Part shown: in pieces, positions 39,880-48,583 of the stretch
Position numbering within the stretch: position 1 is the stretch's first letter
Layout of the letters: every line of letters starts with the position of its first letter
Made by a program: the position numbers and the translations under genes
NCBI RefSeq assembly: GCF_013186535.1
Contig: NZ_JABMCZ010000002.1
Span: forward strand, 1,426,001 to 1,490,000
Direction: 5' to 3'
Source: Nocardia terpenica
GTDB lineage: Bacteria; Actinomycetota; Actinomycetes; Mycobacteriales; Mycobacteriaceae
Length of the DNA: 64,000 nucleotides
The notes under the pieces: model-generated
Told to the model about the DNA's origin: nothing
The model's database searches: none
What the model saw: the letters and a program-made list of their open reading frames with translations, nothing else

Positions 39880-40426
39880 CGGTTCTCCTGACATCTGTCG
39901 TGGGCATGGGCGACCCGGCCGAATACTGGCTCAATAGTGCCCGCACTCCCCGACAAGTTTCACGCGGAAATAATTTTGGGCACGGCGACCGACCCCCGAC
40001 AGCAGGGGGCCGCATCCCGTGGATCCGGCGGTGCTCGGGGGTGCCGGCGGGATGCGGCCGATTCGATAATGGCCCGCGGGTCCCCTGCCGAGCCCGAGTA
40101 GTGCGCTACCTGTTTGCATCCCGGGGCGGTACTCGATCCGGACACCGCGACACGCCCGGGACGATTTTTTGCCCGGTGAGTCGCTAGTAATTTCCTCGAG
40201 ACCCGCACGAACGGTCGGTTTCCAGCGTTTCCCGGCAGCCCGCGCGCCCTATCCAGGTCACATACGTAATCCGTTGTCCGCCAGTCGATTTCGACCCCAC
40301 CACGTAATCTCCCTACCGGATCGGCAGCCGACGAGCACACCCATACCGCCGGTCCCGTCGAAAAAACTTTGAGAAAGTGGCGTCACTCATACACACACGA
40401 AGGCCGATCGTCGCGTAGGATCAATC
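39880..40426. other. Intergenic region upstream of the ABC transporter and 6C RNA
   Basis: No gene is supported in these 547 bases. They hold the ABC exporter promoter at the left and the 6C RNA promoter at the right, where TAGGAT (40416-40421) sits a few bases before the first hairpin. Confidence 0.5.
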
Positions 40427-40502
40427 ACGTCGGCCCCTCCCCCCCGGGCCGACCTTACGCGGGCCTCGGCTAACTCCCCCCCTTCGCCGAGGCCCGCTCT
40501 CA
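40427..40502 (+). ncRNA. 6C RNA
   Basis: Two consecutive hairpins with C-rich loops, the defining structure of the actinobacterial 6C small RNA. Stem one is GTCGGCCC (40429-40436) with GGGCCGAC (40446-40453), enclosing CTCCCCCCC. Stem two is a perfect 12-bp helix, 40459-40470 with 40486-40497, enclosing a loop that contains CTCCCCCCC. Promoter-like TAGGAT at 40416-40421 is well placed for a start near 40428. The second stem may also act as terminator. In mycobacteria 6C RNA is a stress- or growth-linked regulator that pairs through its C loops with G-rich mRNA. Confidence 0.85.
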
Positions 40503-40541
40503 TGTCCGCAGCAGGTCACGACCGCTCGAACGCCCGCAGCA

Positions 40542-41549
40542 CTACCCGTGCCGACGCAGCACGTGCGAGCGCAGCCGACTGATACCGCGCACCCGCACAC
40601 TGCGCAGATGACGCAGCTCGAACTCCGGCTCCCCCGCCAGTTCCGCGGCCGCGCCGTCATCGATCAGCACGGTCCCCGGCCGGGCCACACCGGTGAGCCG
40701 CGCCGCGATGTTCACCACCGATCCGTACAGATCTCCGTAGCGCTGCAACACTTCTCCGTACGCGAGCCCCACCCGCAGCTCCGGCACCACCGCCGCCGCG
40801 ACCGTCGCCTCCTGGACGGCCAGCGCGATCCGCGCCCCCGCCGCGGCCGTCTCGGCGGCGAACATGACCTCGTCGCCGACATTCTTGATCGCCCACCCGC
40901 CGCCCGCGGTGATCGCGTCGGTAGTGACGGTCTCGAAGGACTCCAGCAGCTCCGACAGCTCCTCCGGATCCAGGTGCCGGGTCAGGCGGGTGTAGCCGAC
41001 CATATCGGCGAAACCCACGGCGAGCTCCCGGGTCGCGTCCCCCGCCACCGCGCCGCCATCCAGCGAACGAGCCAGTGCCGCAGCCAGATGCCGCCGCCAC
41101 GCGTAGGTCTGCAACGCCTGCAGCGACGACACCACCTCCTCGGTCGCGACCCGCGCCACCTCGGCCTCGTCGGCGCTCGGGTCGGCGGCGGTGATCGACC
41201 GAATCCGGTCGGCGATCTCCTCCGCCACCAGATCCACCTGCCACTCCGCCAGCCGCGCCATCGACTGGCCGAGCGTGCGGGCCGCGGCCGACTGCCGGGC
41301 CGGATCCGCGGACGCCAGCACGTCGAGACCCTTGAAATTGCGGACGGCCGTCACGTCGGCATCGGTGTACTCGATCGCGGTGTCGTCCGGATCGGCCGCG
41401 AAGCCGAGCGAAATCCACAGGCGCCGAGACAGTTCCGACCGCACCCCGGACAGCTTCGCCACCTGCTCGCGGCTGTAGCGGCGCGGCCCGTCCAGCAGAT
41501 ACGGCTCCACCACCGCCTGCACCAGTTTCGACAACTCCGGGGAGGCCAT
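40542..41549 (-). CDS. Class III adenylate cyclase with N-terminal regulatory domain
   Basis: Cyclase of 335 residues laid out like mycobacterial Rv1264. An N-terminal all-helical regulatory domain (about 1-165; LVQAVVEPYLLDGPRRYSRE and WISLGFAADPDDTAIEYTD) precedes a catalytic domain. Metal-binding aspartates are in VGFADMVGYTRL and NVGDEVMF. The lysine before the latter is the adenine-selecting position, and the transition-state Asn and Arg are in VVNIAARLTG. All catalytic residues appear intact. Rv1264-type enzymes are pH-sensitive. ATG at 41549 or GTG at 41555 may start it. It is divergent from the LysR gene and convergent toward the 6C RNA. Confidence 0.92.
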   Translation of the reverse strand: MASPELSKLVQAVVEPYLLDGPRRYSREQVAKLSGVRSELSRRLWISLGFAADPDDTAIEYTDADVTAVRNFKGLDVLASADPARQSAAARTLGQSMARLAEWQVDLVAEEIADRIRSITAADPSADEAEVARVATEEVVSSLQALQTYAWRRHLAAALARSLDGGAVAGDATRELAVGFADMVGYTRLTRHLDPEELSELLESFETVTTDAITAGGGWAIKNVGDEVMFAAETAAAGARIALAVQEATVAAAVVPELRVGLAYGEVLQRYGDLYGSVVNIAARLTGVARPGTVLIDDGAAAELAGEPEFELRHLRSVRVRGISRLRSHVLRRHG

Positions 41550-41638
41550 GCCCACGACCTTACGTCGCGCCCCGCCCGGCCACGGCCCACGCCGCGGTGA
41601 TTACATGACCGATGGATCGGGAGTGAGGAGTCCACGCC

Positions 41639-42547
41639 GTGGAGCTGCGTCAGCTGCGCTATTTCGTCACCGTGGCCGAGGAATTGCACTTCGGCCGGGC
41701 GGCCGAGCGGCTGCACATCGCCCAGCCCGCGGTCAGCCAGCAGGTCCGGCGGCTGGAACGCGAGCTGCGGGTGCAGCTGCTGGACCGTTCCCCGCGCCGG
41801 GTGCGGCTCACCGAGGCCGGGCTGCGTTTCCTGCCCGCCGCCCGCGACGTGCTGGCCGCCGCGGACCGGGCCCGCGCGACGGTGGCCGGGCTGGCCGGGC
41901 AGCGCGCGGAGGTGTTCCGCCTGGGCACGATCACCGGACTCGGCGAGCGGCTCGACACCGTGCTCGACGTGTTCGCCGAACGCCTGCCGCAGCTTCAGGT
42001 CGAACTGGTCTCGCTCCCGGTGCGCGAGCGCCTGGAACACGTCGCCGACGGCCGCCTGGACGCCGCCTTCGTGCGCTCCCCCTCCCCCGCCGACAGCCCG
42101 GAGCTGGAATTCCTTCCGGCATGGGACGATCCGCTGATGGTCGTGCTGCCCGCGCGCCATCCGCTGGCCGCGCGCGAGACGGTGGCGCTGGCCGATCTGG
42201 CCGGGGTGCCGCTGCGGATGACCGAGCGCCGCAATCATCCGGCGCTGGTGGACCTGGTGCTGACCGCCTGCCAGCGTGCGGGTTTCGAGCCGGTGCCCGC
42301 CCCTACCTCGACCACCCTGCAGGACAATCTGGCCGCCATCGGCAGCGGTGCGCCGATGTGGACGGTGGTCTACGCCTCCAATGCCCGGCTGGTGCACAAC
42401 CCGCGGGTGGCGTTCCGGCCGTTCACCGGCGACGGGCTGTCGCTGCCGATCGCCCTGGCCGTGCGCCCGGGAGCGAATTCACCCGGCCCGGCCCTGCTCC
42501 GCGCCCTCCTCGACACCGCCGAATCGCCCGGTTACCAGCCGCGATAA
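41639..42547 (+). CDS. LysR-family transcriptional regulator
   Basis: Regulator of 302 residues with a winged helix-turn-helix (MELRQLRYFVTVAEELHFGR then AAERLHIAQPAVSQQVRRLE) and a periplasmic-binding-protein-like effector domain (GTITGLGERLDTVLDVFAER, LVSLPVRERLEHVADGRLDA). The start is GTG 41639. The tautomerase gene that follows in the same direction after about 150 bases is a plausible target, as LysR regulators often control aromatic-acid enzymes. The effector is unknown. Confidence 0.92.
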   Translation: MELRQLRYFVTVAEELHFGRAAERLHIAQPAVSQQVRRLERELRVQLLDRSPRRVRLTEAGLRFLPAARDVLAAADRARATVAGLAGQRAEVFRLGTITGLGERLDTVLDVFAERLPQLQVELVSLPVRERLEHVADGRLDAAFVRSPSPADSPELEFLPAWDDPLMVVLPARHPLAARETVALADLAGVPLRMTERRNHPALVDLVLTACQRAGFEPVPAPTSTTLQDNLAAIGSGAPMWTVVYASNARLVHNPRVAFRPFTGDGLSLPIALAVRPGANSPGPALLRALLDTAESPGYQPR

Positions 42548-42693
42548 GCGTTCGTTATCGCTGCGCGAACGGACTGGCCCTTGGTCGCGGGGTTGCGCTG
42601 CGGTGAACTGTTCTCAGGCCGCCGGAACACCGGAAACGAGCCCGGAAGGCTCGAGCTGGCCCGACAAACACCGCATTTCACCGAGGAGACAGC

Positions 42694-42880
42694 CATGCCC
42701 ATCGTCACCGTGCAGCAGGGTCCGCGCACCGTAGAGCTCAAGCGCGAGCTGGTGCGCCGCATCACCGACGCGTTCGTCGACGCCTACCAGATTCCCGCCG
42801 AGACGGTGCAGGTCTGGATTCAGGAGTTCACCCCGGACAGCTGGGGCGCGGCCGGTCGCCTGACCGCGGACGGCAAGTAG
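42694..42880 (+). CDS. 4-Oxalocrotonate tautomerase-family protein
   Basis: Small tautomerase of 61 residues, the usual size of 4-OT monomers. Pro2, the catalytic base after removal of Met (MPIVTVQQG), is present. The helix ELKRELVRRITDAFVDAYQI and strand ETVQVWIQEFTPDSWG complete the beta-alpha-beta fold. GAGGAGACAGCC precedes the ATG. Members isomerise unsaturated keto acids. It lies downstream of the LysR gene. Confidence 0.88.
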
Positions 42881-43230
42881 TCCGGCGCCGTTCGGTGCGC
42901 CGCGGCCGGACCCCGTCCGCGACGCGCCGAATAGCCGGAATTTCGCGCGACGGTCGCGGAATTCCTCGCCGGGCACACCACCGTCTTCCGATCGGACACC
43001 GCAGCGGCATTCATGAGATATGCGCGGATTGTCCGCGTTCGACACGTCGGCAAGCGATGAGAATTGTCCGGATCGAAAATCCGAACCGCGCCTGTTTCGG
43101 TCGTTGATGCGCGGTGTTCCGACACCCGACGCTCCAATTCACCCTTACATTGCCGCCGCGACTTCTTCGGCTACCATCACCGCGAAGTCCGGAATCCGGC
43201 ATTCCACCGAACTATACGAAGGGTGAATTC
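42881..43230. other. Gene-free stretch
   Basis: No gene is supported in these 350 bases between the tautomerase and the hemophore-related gene. The promoter of the latter must be here. Confidence 0.5.
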
Positions 43231-43629
43231 ATGAGGATGATCAACGGCCGCCACGCCCTCGCCGCTCTGGCGCTCGGCGGGTTCGCCGCGGGAAGTACGC
43301 TGCTCGGATCGGGAATCGCCGCGGCGGATGCGATCGACGATATGGTCCCGCTGATGACCACCACCTGCACCTTCGAGCAGATCGATAAGGCGCTGCACGT
43401 GGTCGATCCGGCCGTGGCGCAACGACTGGAGCAGAACCCGGCAAATAAGGCCTTGCTGCAATTCATGATCAACGAGCCCGCCCAGATCCGGCAAACCGCG
43501 GGGGAGCAGATCATCAACGGGCGGATGCGGATGAAAAGCATGACCGGCCTGGCACCCGAGCTCGGCGGATTCAAATCCGAGATGGGCCCGGCGCTGAGCA
43601 AGGTTACGGCCGTCTGCCACAAGTACTGA
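43231..43629 (+). CDS. Hemophore-related secreted protein
   Basis: Secreted protein of 132 residues. A signal peptide (ALAALALGGFAAGSTLLGSG) ends near AAADA. The mature helical domain of about 95 residues has two cysteines (TTCTFEQIDKAL and VCHKY) and the pattern seen in Rv0203-type heme-binding proteins: a Cys-x-x-x-Gln-x-x-x-Ala-Leu start, VAQRLEQNPANKALLQFM in the middle and Cys-His-x-Tyr at the end. ATG at 43231 follows AAGGGTGAATTC. The heme-binding role is by family resemblance only. Confidence 0.75.
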   Translation: MRMINGRHALAALALGGFAAGSTLLGSGIAAADAIDDMVPLMTTTCTFEQIDKALHVVDPAVAQRLEQNPANKALLQFMINEPAQIRQTAGEQIINGRMRMKSMTGLAPELGGFKSEMGPALSKVTAVCHKY

Positions 43630-43824
43630 GCAATCGCGAACACTGCGGTGCTCCGGCGCGCCGATCGGGCGCTTGGTGGGAATTCGCCGAAAAACTTGCC
43701 CACCAACTTTTCCGACACGCCGCGTCGGTTCGCGACCGACGAACGCACCAGTTGGCATGATCGCTGCTGCCGGTTGGCGGATGATGGCTCCGACCGGTGA
43801 ACTCACCAACTCACAGGAGGAAAA

Positions 43825-43923
43825 ATGCTTCTGCCCGTTGTCGGCAGTATGTTGGGTGTCGCGACCGCCGCGACAGTTGCTTTCGTCGGTATCCTTCTGG
43901 GTGCCGTCGTCGCAATCGTCTAA
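43825..43923 (+). CDS. 32-residue hydrophobic peptide, copy 1
   Basis: ATG at 43825 is preceded by a strong CAGGAGG. The product starts MLLPVVGSMLGVATAATVAF and is entirely hydrophobic or small residues, forming one membrane-length helix without charges. A paralogue 395 bases downstream (44220) is identical over the first 17 residues and similar afterwards, and each has its own Shine-Dalgarno. Differences between copies are mainly synonymous or conservative, which argues for translation. Function unknown. The pair lies between the hemophore-related gene and a mycolyltransferase. Confidence 0.7.
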   Translation: MLLPVVGSMLGVATAATVAFVGILLGAVVAIV

Positions 43924-44219
43924 CGATCCGTAGTTGATGTGCGGGCCGGGCTTCCGCAGGAGGGTGGCCCGGCTCGTGCTTCATATCGAGGTATTCGACC
44001 TGGACGCACTGGAATAGCGCTGCGGTCGGCAGGCCGACTCGAGCGGCAGATATCCGCGCGGAATGCCATCGGTCGGCCCGATGAACGAACATCGCGATCT
44101 CGCATCGATTCCGGTTTCTGTCCTTCGGATCTGCGCAGTCGACGGACAGGACAGTCCGGGTGAATACCCGGATCGGCAGCTCGAAATTCCCACACCGAAT
44201 CGAACCATCAGGAGAAACC
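43924..44219. other. Spacer between the twin peptide genes
   Basis: About 300 bases with no other supportable gene. It probably carries the leader or promoter of the second peptide gene. Confidence 0.4.
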
Positions 44220-44318
44220 ATGCTTCTGCCCGTAGTCGGCAGTATGTTGGGTGTAGCGACCGCTGCTACCTGCGCTTTCGCCGGGCTGCTGCTCGGCGCC
44301 CTGGTAGCAGTGCTCTAA
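44220..44318 (+). CDS. 32-residue hydrophobic peptide, copy 2
   Basis: ATG at 44220 follows CAGGAGAAACC. The product shares MLLPVVGSMLGVATAAT with copy 1 and then has CAFAGLLLG, with a Cys in place of the Val of copy 1. Equal length, conserved sequence and separate ribosome binding sites show that this is a duplicated, selected gene too short for standard callers. A terminator-like stem follows at 44334-44374. Confidence 0.7.
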   Translation: MLLPVVGSMLGVATAATCAFAGLLLGALVAVL

Positions 44319-44333
44319 CCCACTGGAACTGGT

Positions 44334-44374
44334 AGCGGGCCGGACGTCGTCTGCAGTGCGACGCCCGGCCCGCT
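44334..44374 (+). terminator. Terminator-like hairpin after the twin peptide genes
   Basis: AGCGGGCCGG (44334-44343) pairs with CCGGCCCGCT (44365-44374). It begins 16 bases after the second peptide's stop codon. Confidence 0.65.
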
Positions 44375-44433
44375 GACGTCTCCGCAGACACGATCACACA
44401 CGCGTGACCACGCAGACACGACTATCGAGACAC

Positions 44434-44481
44434 GAAGAAGGGCCGAGGTGGGTGCCCCAACGCCACACCCGGCCCTTCTTC
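44434..44481. terminator. Bidirectional terminator before the mycolyltransferase 3' end
   Basis: GAAGAAGGGCC (44434-44444) pairs with GGCCCTTCTTC (44471-44481). On each strand the stem is flanked or ended by a T- or A-rich CTTCTT segment. It lies between convergent genes. Confidence 0.75.
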
Positions 44482-44500
44482 CGTGTCGGTACCGGAGCGG

Positions 44501-45583
44501 TTATTCGGCCACACCGAGACCGTGCGCGAGCGTCGGCCACGACCGCTTGAACTCGTCCTGCCAATAACCCCACGAATGGGTGCCCTCCGCGTAGTGGAAG
44601 GTCGCCGGAATGTTCAGTGCCGCCAGTTTGTCCTGCATATTGTGCGTGCAGAAGTTGGTGGCGGCCTCGATCAGGCCGCCCATGACGAGCTGGCTGGCCA
44701 GGCCGCTCGGACCCGGCAGCGTGAATTTACCGTCGAGCACGTCGTACCGCCCGGGGATTCCGTTGCCCGACGAGAAGTACAGGTCGACACCGCGCAACTT
44801 GTCGGCGTGGATATAGGGATCGTTGTCCGACCAGCCCTCGGAACCGATCGGACCCCACATATTGTTGGTATTGCCCCCGCCGAACGCCATCACGGTGGTC
44901 CGCACGAATCGCATCCCCAGCGGATCACTGGTCTGCGCGCAGCCGCTGTAGGCGGCGGCGGCTTTGAACAGTCCGGGCTTGGCGATCGGCAACGCCAGCA
45001 CCGTGGTACCCGAGGTGGAGATTCCCGCGATCGCGTTGGTCCCGTTCGTATCGAGCGCCGCATCGATCAGCGGCGGCAGTTCGTCGGTGAAGTAGGTCTT
45101 CCATTTGTTGCGGCCGAGCACCGGATCATCCTTGATCCAGTCCGTGTAGTAACTGAACCGGCCGCCGATGGGCATGATCAGATTCACGTTCTTGTCGGCC
45201 ATGAACTGCCGGGCGTCGGTTTGCGCCTGCCAGGAGGCGATTCCCTCGGCACCGTCGGCACCGGCCAGCAGATACAAACTCGGCCGCGGCCGCGAGGTGT
45301 CGGCCGCGCGTTCGACATCGACGGGAAATGTTTTGTCCATCGCGGCCGAATAAACCTGCAGTCGGATATTCCGGTCATCGGTGTACTGGACGTCGGTTAT
45401 TCTCGAACCATCGGGTGCCGCGGCCGCGGTCGGTATCGTCCGATGTGAATCGGCGGGCTCGGCGCCCGCGGCCCCGGCACCGAGTGCTGTCAGAACACAG
45501 ACGAGCACCCCGGATACCGCGGCGTTCGCCACGGAACGCGAGCGGCGGAGATCAAGTCTTTCTGTGTTTACACTCCAGTTCAT
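44501..45583 (-). CDS. Trehalose mycolyltransferase / antigen 85-type esterase
   Basis: Secreted alpha/beta hydrolase of 360 residues in the antigen 85 family, which transfers mycolic acids to trehalose or arabinogalactan. A signal peptide (VLVCVLTALGAGAAGA) precedes RITDVQYTDDRNIRLQVYSAA. The typical SLYLLAGADG, WKTYFTDELPPLID and the nucleophile in AGISTSGTTVLALP follow. SDNDPYIHADKLRGVDLYFS carries the region of the acidic residue, and GTHSWGYW has the catalytic His. Family enzymes are diagnostic of mycolate-containing actinobacteria. It is convergent with the twin peptide genes. Confidence 0.9.
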   Translation of the reverse strand: MNWSVNTERLDLRRSRSVANAAVSGVLVCVLTALGAGAAGAEPADSHRTIPTAAAAPDGSRITDVQYTDDRNIRLQVYSAAMDKTFPVDVERAADTSRPRPSLYLLAGADGAEGIASWQAQTDARQFMADKNVNLIMPIGGRFSYYTDWIKDDPVLGRNKWKTYFTDELPPLIDAALDTNGTNAIAGISTSGTTVLALPIAKPGLFKAAAAYSGCAQTSDPLGMRFVRTTVMAFGGGNTNNMWGPIGSEGWSDNDPYIHADKLRGVDLYFSSGNGIPGRYDVLDGKFTLPGPSGLASQLVMGGLIEAATNFCTHNMQDKLAALNIPATFHYAEGTHSWGYWQDEFKRSWPTLAHGLGVAE

Positions 45584-45827
45584 GCCTCAAGCTTCTATCA
45601 CCGCGATTAGAAACGTTCGGGGAACGACACGATCAATATTCCACCCGCAGACCGGAATACGCCCAATTGCGGCATAACCCTCGGCGAAACGCTCCGGACG
45701 AAGCTCAGGAAAACTCGCGAAATTCTCCCGCCCACACCCGACGGAAGTTGCCACGAAATATCGGCCGTCGCCGCCCATGGATCGCCCGGCCATCGTGCCC
45801 GCGGATCACCCCCCTAGACTCGATCGT

Positions 45828-46349
45828 ATGAGTGCCGATTCCCGCGCCCTCACGGAGTTGTTCGACACCGTCTCGCTCGGCGCGCCGGAGCGGTCGGTCG
45901 GCTTCGTCATCTGGCGTGTCCTGCACCGCTACGTCCGCGAGGTGGACCGCGCGCTGGCGCCCCAGGACCTGACCCACCTTCAGTTCACGACGCTCGCCAT
46001 GGCGGCGTGGCTGGGCCGCACGGGGGAACCGGTAACCCAGGCCGAACTGTCCCGCTCCGGCGACATCCACCCCATGCAGGTCTCCTACATGCTGAAGACC
46101 CTCGAATCCAAGGGCATGATCACCCGCCCCCGCAGCGCCACCGACGTCCGCACCAAACACATAGAAACAACGGAAGCCGGAGTGGCGGCCCTGCGCCGCG
46201 CCCTCCCCCTGGTCATCGACGTCCAACGCCGCCTCTTCGGCGACGACGACGGCCACCCCGGCGACGAACTGCTGAATCTCCTACTCCGCCTGGAGAAATC
46301 GAGCCCCGCGGAAGTGGAACCGGACACACCGAACCACTCACTGCCGTAA
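45828..46349 (+). CDS. MarR-family transcriptional regulator
   Basis: Winged-helix regulator of 173 residues. The core reads HLQFTTLAMAAWLGRTGEPV, then the recognition region TQAELSRSGDIHPMQVSYML, and the wing RPRSATDVRTKHIETTEAG. ATG at 45828 is chosen over GTG/ATG codons upstream because similarity begins with the helix SRALTELFDTV. It is divergent from the mycolyltransferase across about 245 bases. Target and ligand are unknown. Confidence 0.88.
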   Translation: MSADSRALTELFDTVSLGAPERSVGFVIWRVLHRYVREVDRALAPQDLTHLQFTTLAMAAWLGRTGEPVTQAELSRSGDIHPMQVSYMLKTLESKGMITRPRSATDVRTKHIETTEAGVAALRRALPLVIDVQRRLFGDDDGHPGDELLNLLLRLEKSSPAEVEPDTPNHSLP

Positions 46350-46372
46350 TCGGGTGCCGCCGACGAATCGCC

Positions 46373-46448
46373 TGGTGGAGCCAAGGGGAATCGAACCCCT
46401 AACCCCTGCCTTGCAAAGGCAGTGCTCTGCCAATTGAGCTATGGTTCC
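46373..46448 (-). tRNA. tRNA-Ala (anticodon TGC)
   Basis: The reverse strand is a 76-nt tRNA with encoded CCA. It has acceptor GGAACCA, D arm GCTCAATTGGCAGAGC, anticodon stem CTGCC/GGCAG enclosing TTTGCAA (TGC), and T arm AGGGGTTCGATTCCCCT. No nearby copy of its 3' end was seen. Confidence 0.95.
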
Positions 46449-47024
46449 AACAGCATATCCGCAGGTCGAGGCAGCCTCACAACGCTTCGGAGAGCATCAC
46501 AGCGCCTCGGACGGGATGAGGCTACCCCAGGAATGTGGACGGCGTCCACACCCCCACATACGGGCATTCCCGGCATACAGCAGCTCGGACTGAATCATTT
46601 TCGTCACGGTATAGAACACCCCGCAGCGCTGCCTCACCCCTTCAAGGGCCACCATCCAGCATTGGGGCTTCACAGTTCGGTCTGTCGGTTCTCGAGCGAT
46701 CAGTCGTGGCCTGGCTCGGGTTGACCTGCAGTTCGTCAACCGCGCCAATGGAGACCCTGACTCGGCGACCGCAACGAGTGGATTCGCCGATCGTGTCGAG
46801 GGGGCCGCTGACCGTAACGACAAGTGCAACGACGAGTAGCGAACAGGCCGATGGTGCGGCGAGATCCGTAGAAGACCCGAGTCGCACCATCTGGTTGGCG
46901 TGTCGGTTGCCAACAACAACGGTGGCGAACGACAGGCGGGCCCGTTCCGAATTCATTGAGCAGTCGTGCCAGGGCAGCTGACCCCGTGACGAGTACGAAG
47001 GCAACCCCGACGGTCTACAGCGCG
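46449..47024. other. Gene-free stretch at the core/accessory boundary
   Basis: No gene is supported in these 576 bases. They separate tRNA-Ala from the accessory region and may contain decayed DNA; open frames lack motifs. Confidence 0.45.
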
Positions 47025-48395
47025 TCAGTGGAGTTGCGTTCCGTTTCGTTTAGCGAAGGCTTGGAGGCCGGGCAGTGTTCTGGCTACTGGGTTTCGGAGG
47101 AGGTCGGCGGTGATTTGGAGGATGGGTTTGCGGTAGCGGACTTCCTCGGGTGTGGCGTGTTCGGCGGCGAGGAGTGCCCGGTAGCACTGTTCGGGTTTGT
47201 TCCATTGGTGGAAGGCGCGGGCGATGTCGGTCCAGTAGCGTGCTCGGTTTTCGGTGGAGGGGATGGTGGAGGGGTGGATGAGGCGTGCTGCTGCGATTGC
47301 GGTGCCGGAATCGCCGAGGACTCGGGCCACACTGATCCGGTACACGGCGATCGCTGCTGATCCGAACCCGGTGACTGTGTCGGTGCTGTCGAGTCTGTGC
47401 GCGGCGTCGACGGCTTCGTCGATCAGGGCGTAGGCGGTGTCGCGGTGGCCGTCGACAGCGGCGGTGTAGCCAGCGGTGGCCAGTAGTGATCCGTACATCG
47501 CGAGGTATTCAGGCCCGCGGCGGAGGTCAGGCTGTAGTCCGGCGGCGGTGTCGATGACCAAGCGTTGGCTGATAGCGGTGTGGCCGGTGCGACGGAGCGC
47601 GATGGCCCATGCCCGGTGGGCGGCGGCTTGGGTGAGGATGTCGTCGCTGGTGTGTGCTGTCTGCATGGCGCGGTCGGCGGTGGTCCAGGCGAGCCGATCG
47701 CGTCCGAGCCTGACGGTCAGCTTCGATGCCAGGGTGTACACCTGCGCGAGGAGAGCGCTCGCCGCGTGCGCTTCGTCGGCGGTGTGGCTGGTGTCGCGGG
47801 CGGCCGTCGCTGCGGCGATCAGCGCCGGTAGCCGACCGGCGAGGTCGGTGTAGCGCCCGTGGTGGAACGCCGAGCGGGCTTTCCCCAGATCGTGTGCCAG
47901 GCGTGGCAGGGGGCGAGGGTCGGCGCGGGTGAGTGGGGTCAGTAATGCGTGTTCCAACTGCGTGAGTGAGTCGACCGGGGCCAACGCGGACGCGGACGCT
48001 CCGAGGGTGGCGGTGCCTGCCAGGCTCGCCAACCCGGTCAACAAGGTGCGACGACGCATGGGATCGGTCTCCTCGTCCGACGCCGGGATGATGCCGACCC
48101 TATCGAGAGTTGGCTGTCGGCGCAGGGGCTGTGACGGGGTGTCGGTCACTCCGAGTAATTCGGCGGGGATCTCGAGGGCGTCGGCCAGGCTGTGCAGGAC
48201 TCGGATATCGCTGAGCTGCTGCTTGCCGCGCTCGAGCCGTGACAGCGTGGAGATGGAGTAACTGGTGCGTTCAGCGAGGTCGGCCAGGGTGAGCCGGTTG
48301 GCGAGGCGGACCGCACGGACGATCGCGCCGGGATCGCCGGATCGGAGCGCAGCGCGCACCTCGGCGATATCGAGGATCGCTCGGGGCGGGTCCAT
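47025..48395 (-). CDS. XRE-family regulator with long helical-repeat C-terminal region
   Basis: Regulator of 456 residues. An N-terminal helix-turn-helix (about 20-80: LANRLTLADLAERTSYSIST, LSRLERGKQQLSDIRVLHSL) is followed by a twin-Arg-like segment (MRRRTLLTGLASLAGTATLG) and about 300 residues of TPR-like helices typical of actinobacterial XRE regulators that sense small ligands or partner proteins. It is divergent from the acyltransferase/acyl-CoA dehydrogenase pair across about 190 bases, which makes that operon its likely target. The codon use is ordinary high-GC. Confidence 0.85.
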   Translation of the reverse strand: MDPPRAILDIAEVRAALRSGDPGAIVRAVRLANRLTLADLAERTSYSISTLSRLERGKQQLSDIRVLHSLADALEIPAELLGVTDTPSQPLRRQPTLDRVGIIPASDEETDPMRRRTLLTGLASLAGTATLGASASALAPVDSLTQLEHALLTPLTRADPRPLPRLAHDLGKARSAFHHGRYTDLAGRLPALIAAATAARDTSHTADEAHAASALLAQVYTLASKLTVRLGRDRLAWTTADRAMQTAHTSDDILTQAAAHRAWAIALRRTGHTAISQRLVIDTAAGLQPDLRRGPEYLAMYGSLLATAGYTAAVDGHRDTAYALIDEAVDAAHRLDSTDTVTGFGSAAIAVYRISVARVLGDSGTAIAAARLIHPSTIPSTENRARYWTDIARAFHQWNKPEQCYRALLAAEHATPEEVRYRKPILQITADLLRNPVARTLPGLQAFAKRNGTQLH

Positions 48396-48583
48396 GCCTG
48401 TGCTCCTTGCTCAGGCCGGGACTTCGAGCATATCGACCCGAACGCGCACCGCGCCAGCGGATTTGCACACGTCGCAAGCGAACTATCGACCGACGCAAAG
48501 CCGCTGGTCTTCGGGCTGGTGATCCCGTGTCCTGATGGGGTGCCGTGGCAGTTTTCCGTCCCTGCCGCGGTGGGAGGCACACG

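Noticed and set aside
40459..40497. Plain terminator of the cyclase gene
   Set aside because: A single terminator does not explain the second hairpin and the matching C-rich loops; 6C RNA fits better, though the stem may also terminate transcription.
46373..46448. tRNA-Ala as the integration site of the right-hand accessory region
   Set aside because: The accessory genes lie on the 5' side of the tRNA, no copy of its 3' end was seen nearby and no integrase adjoins it.
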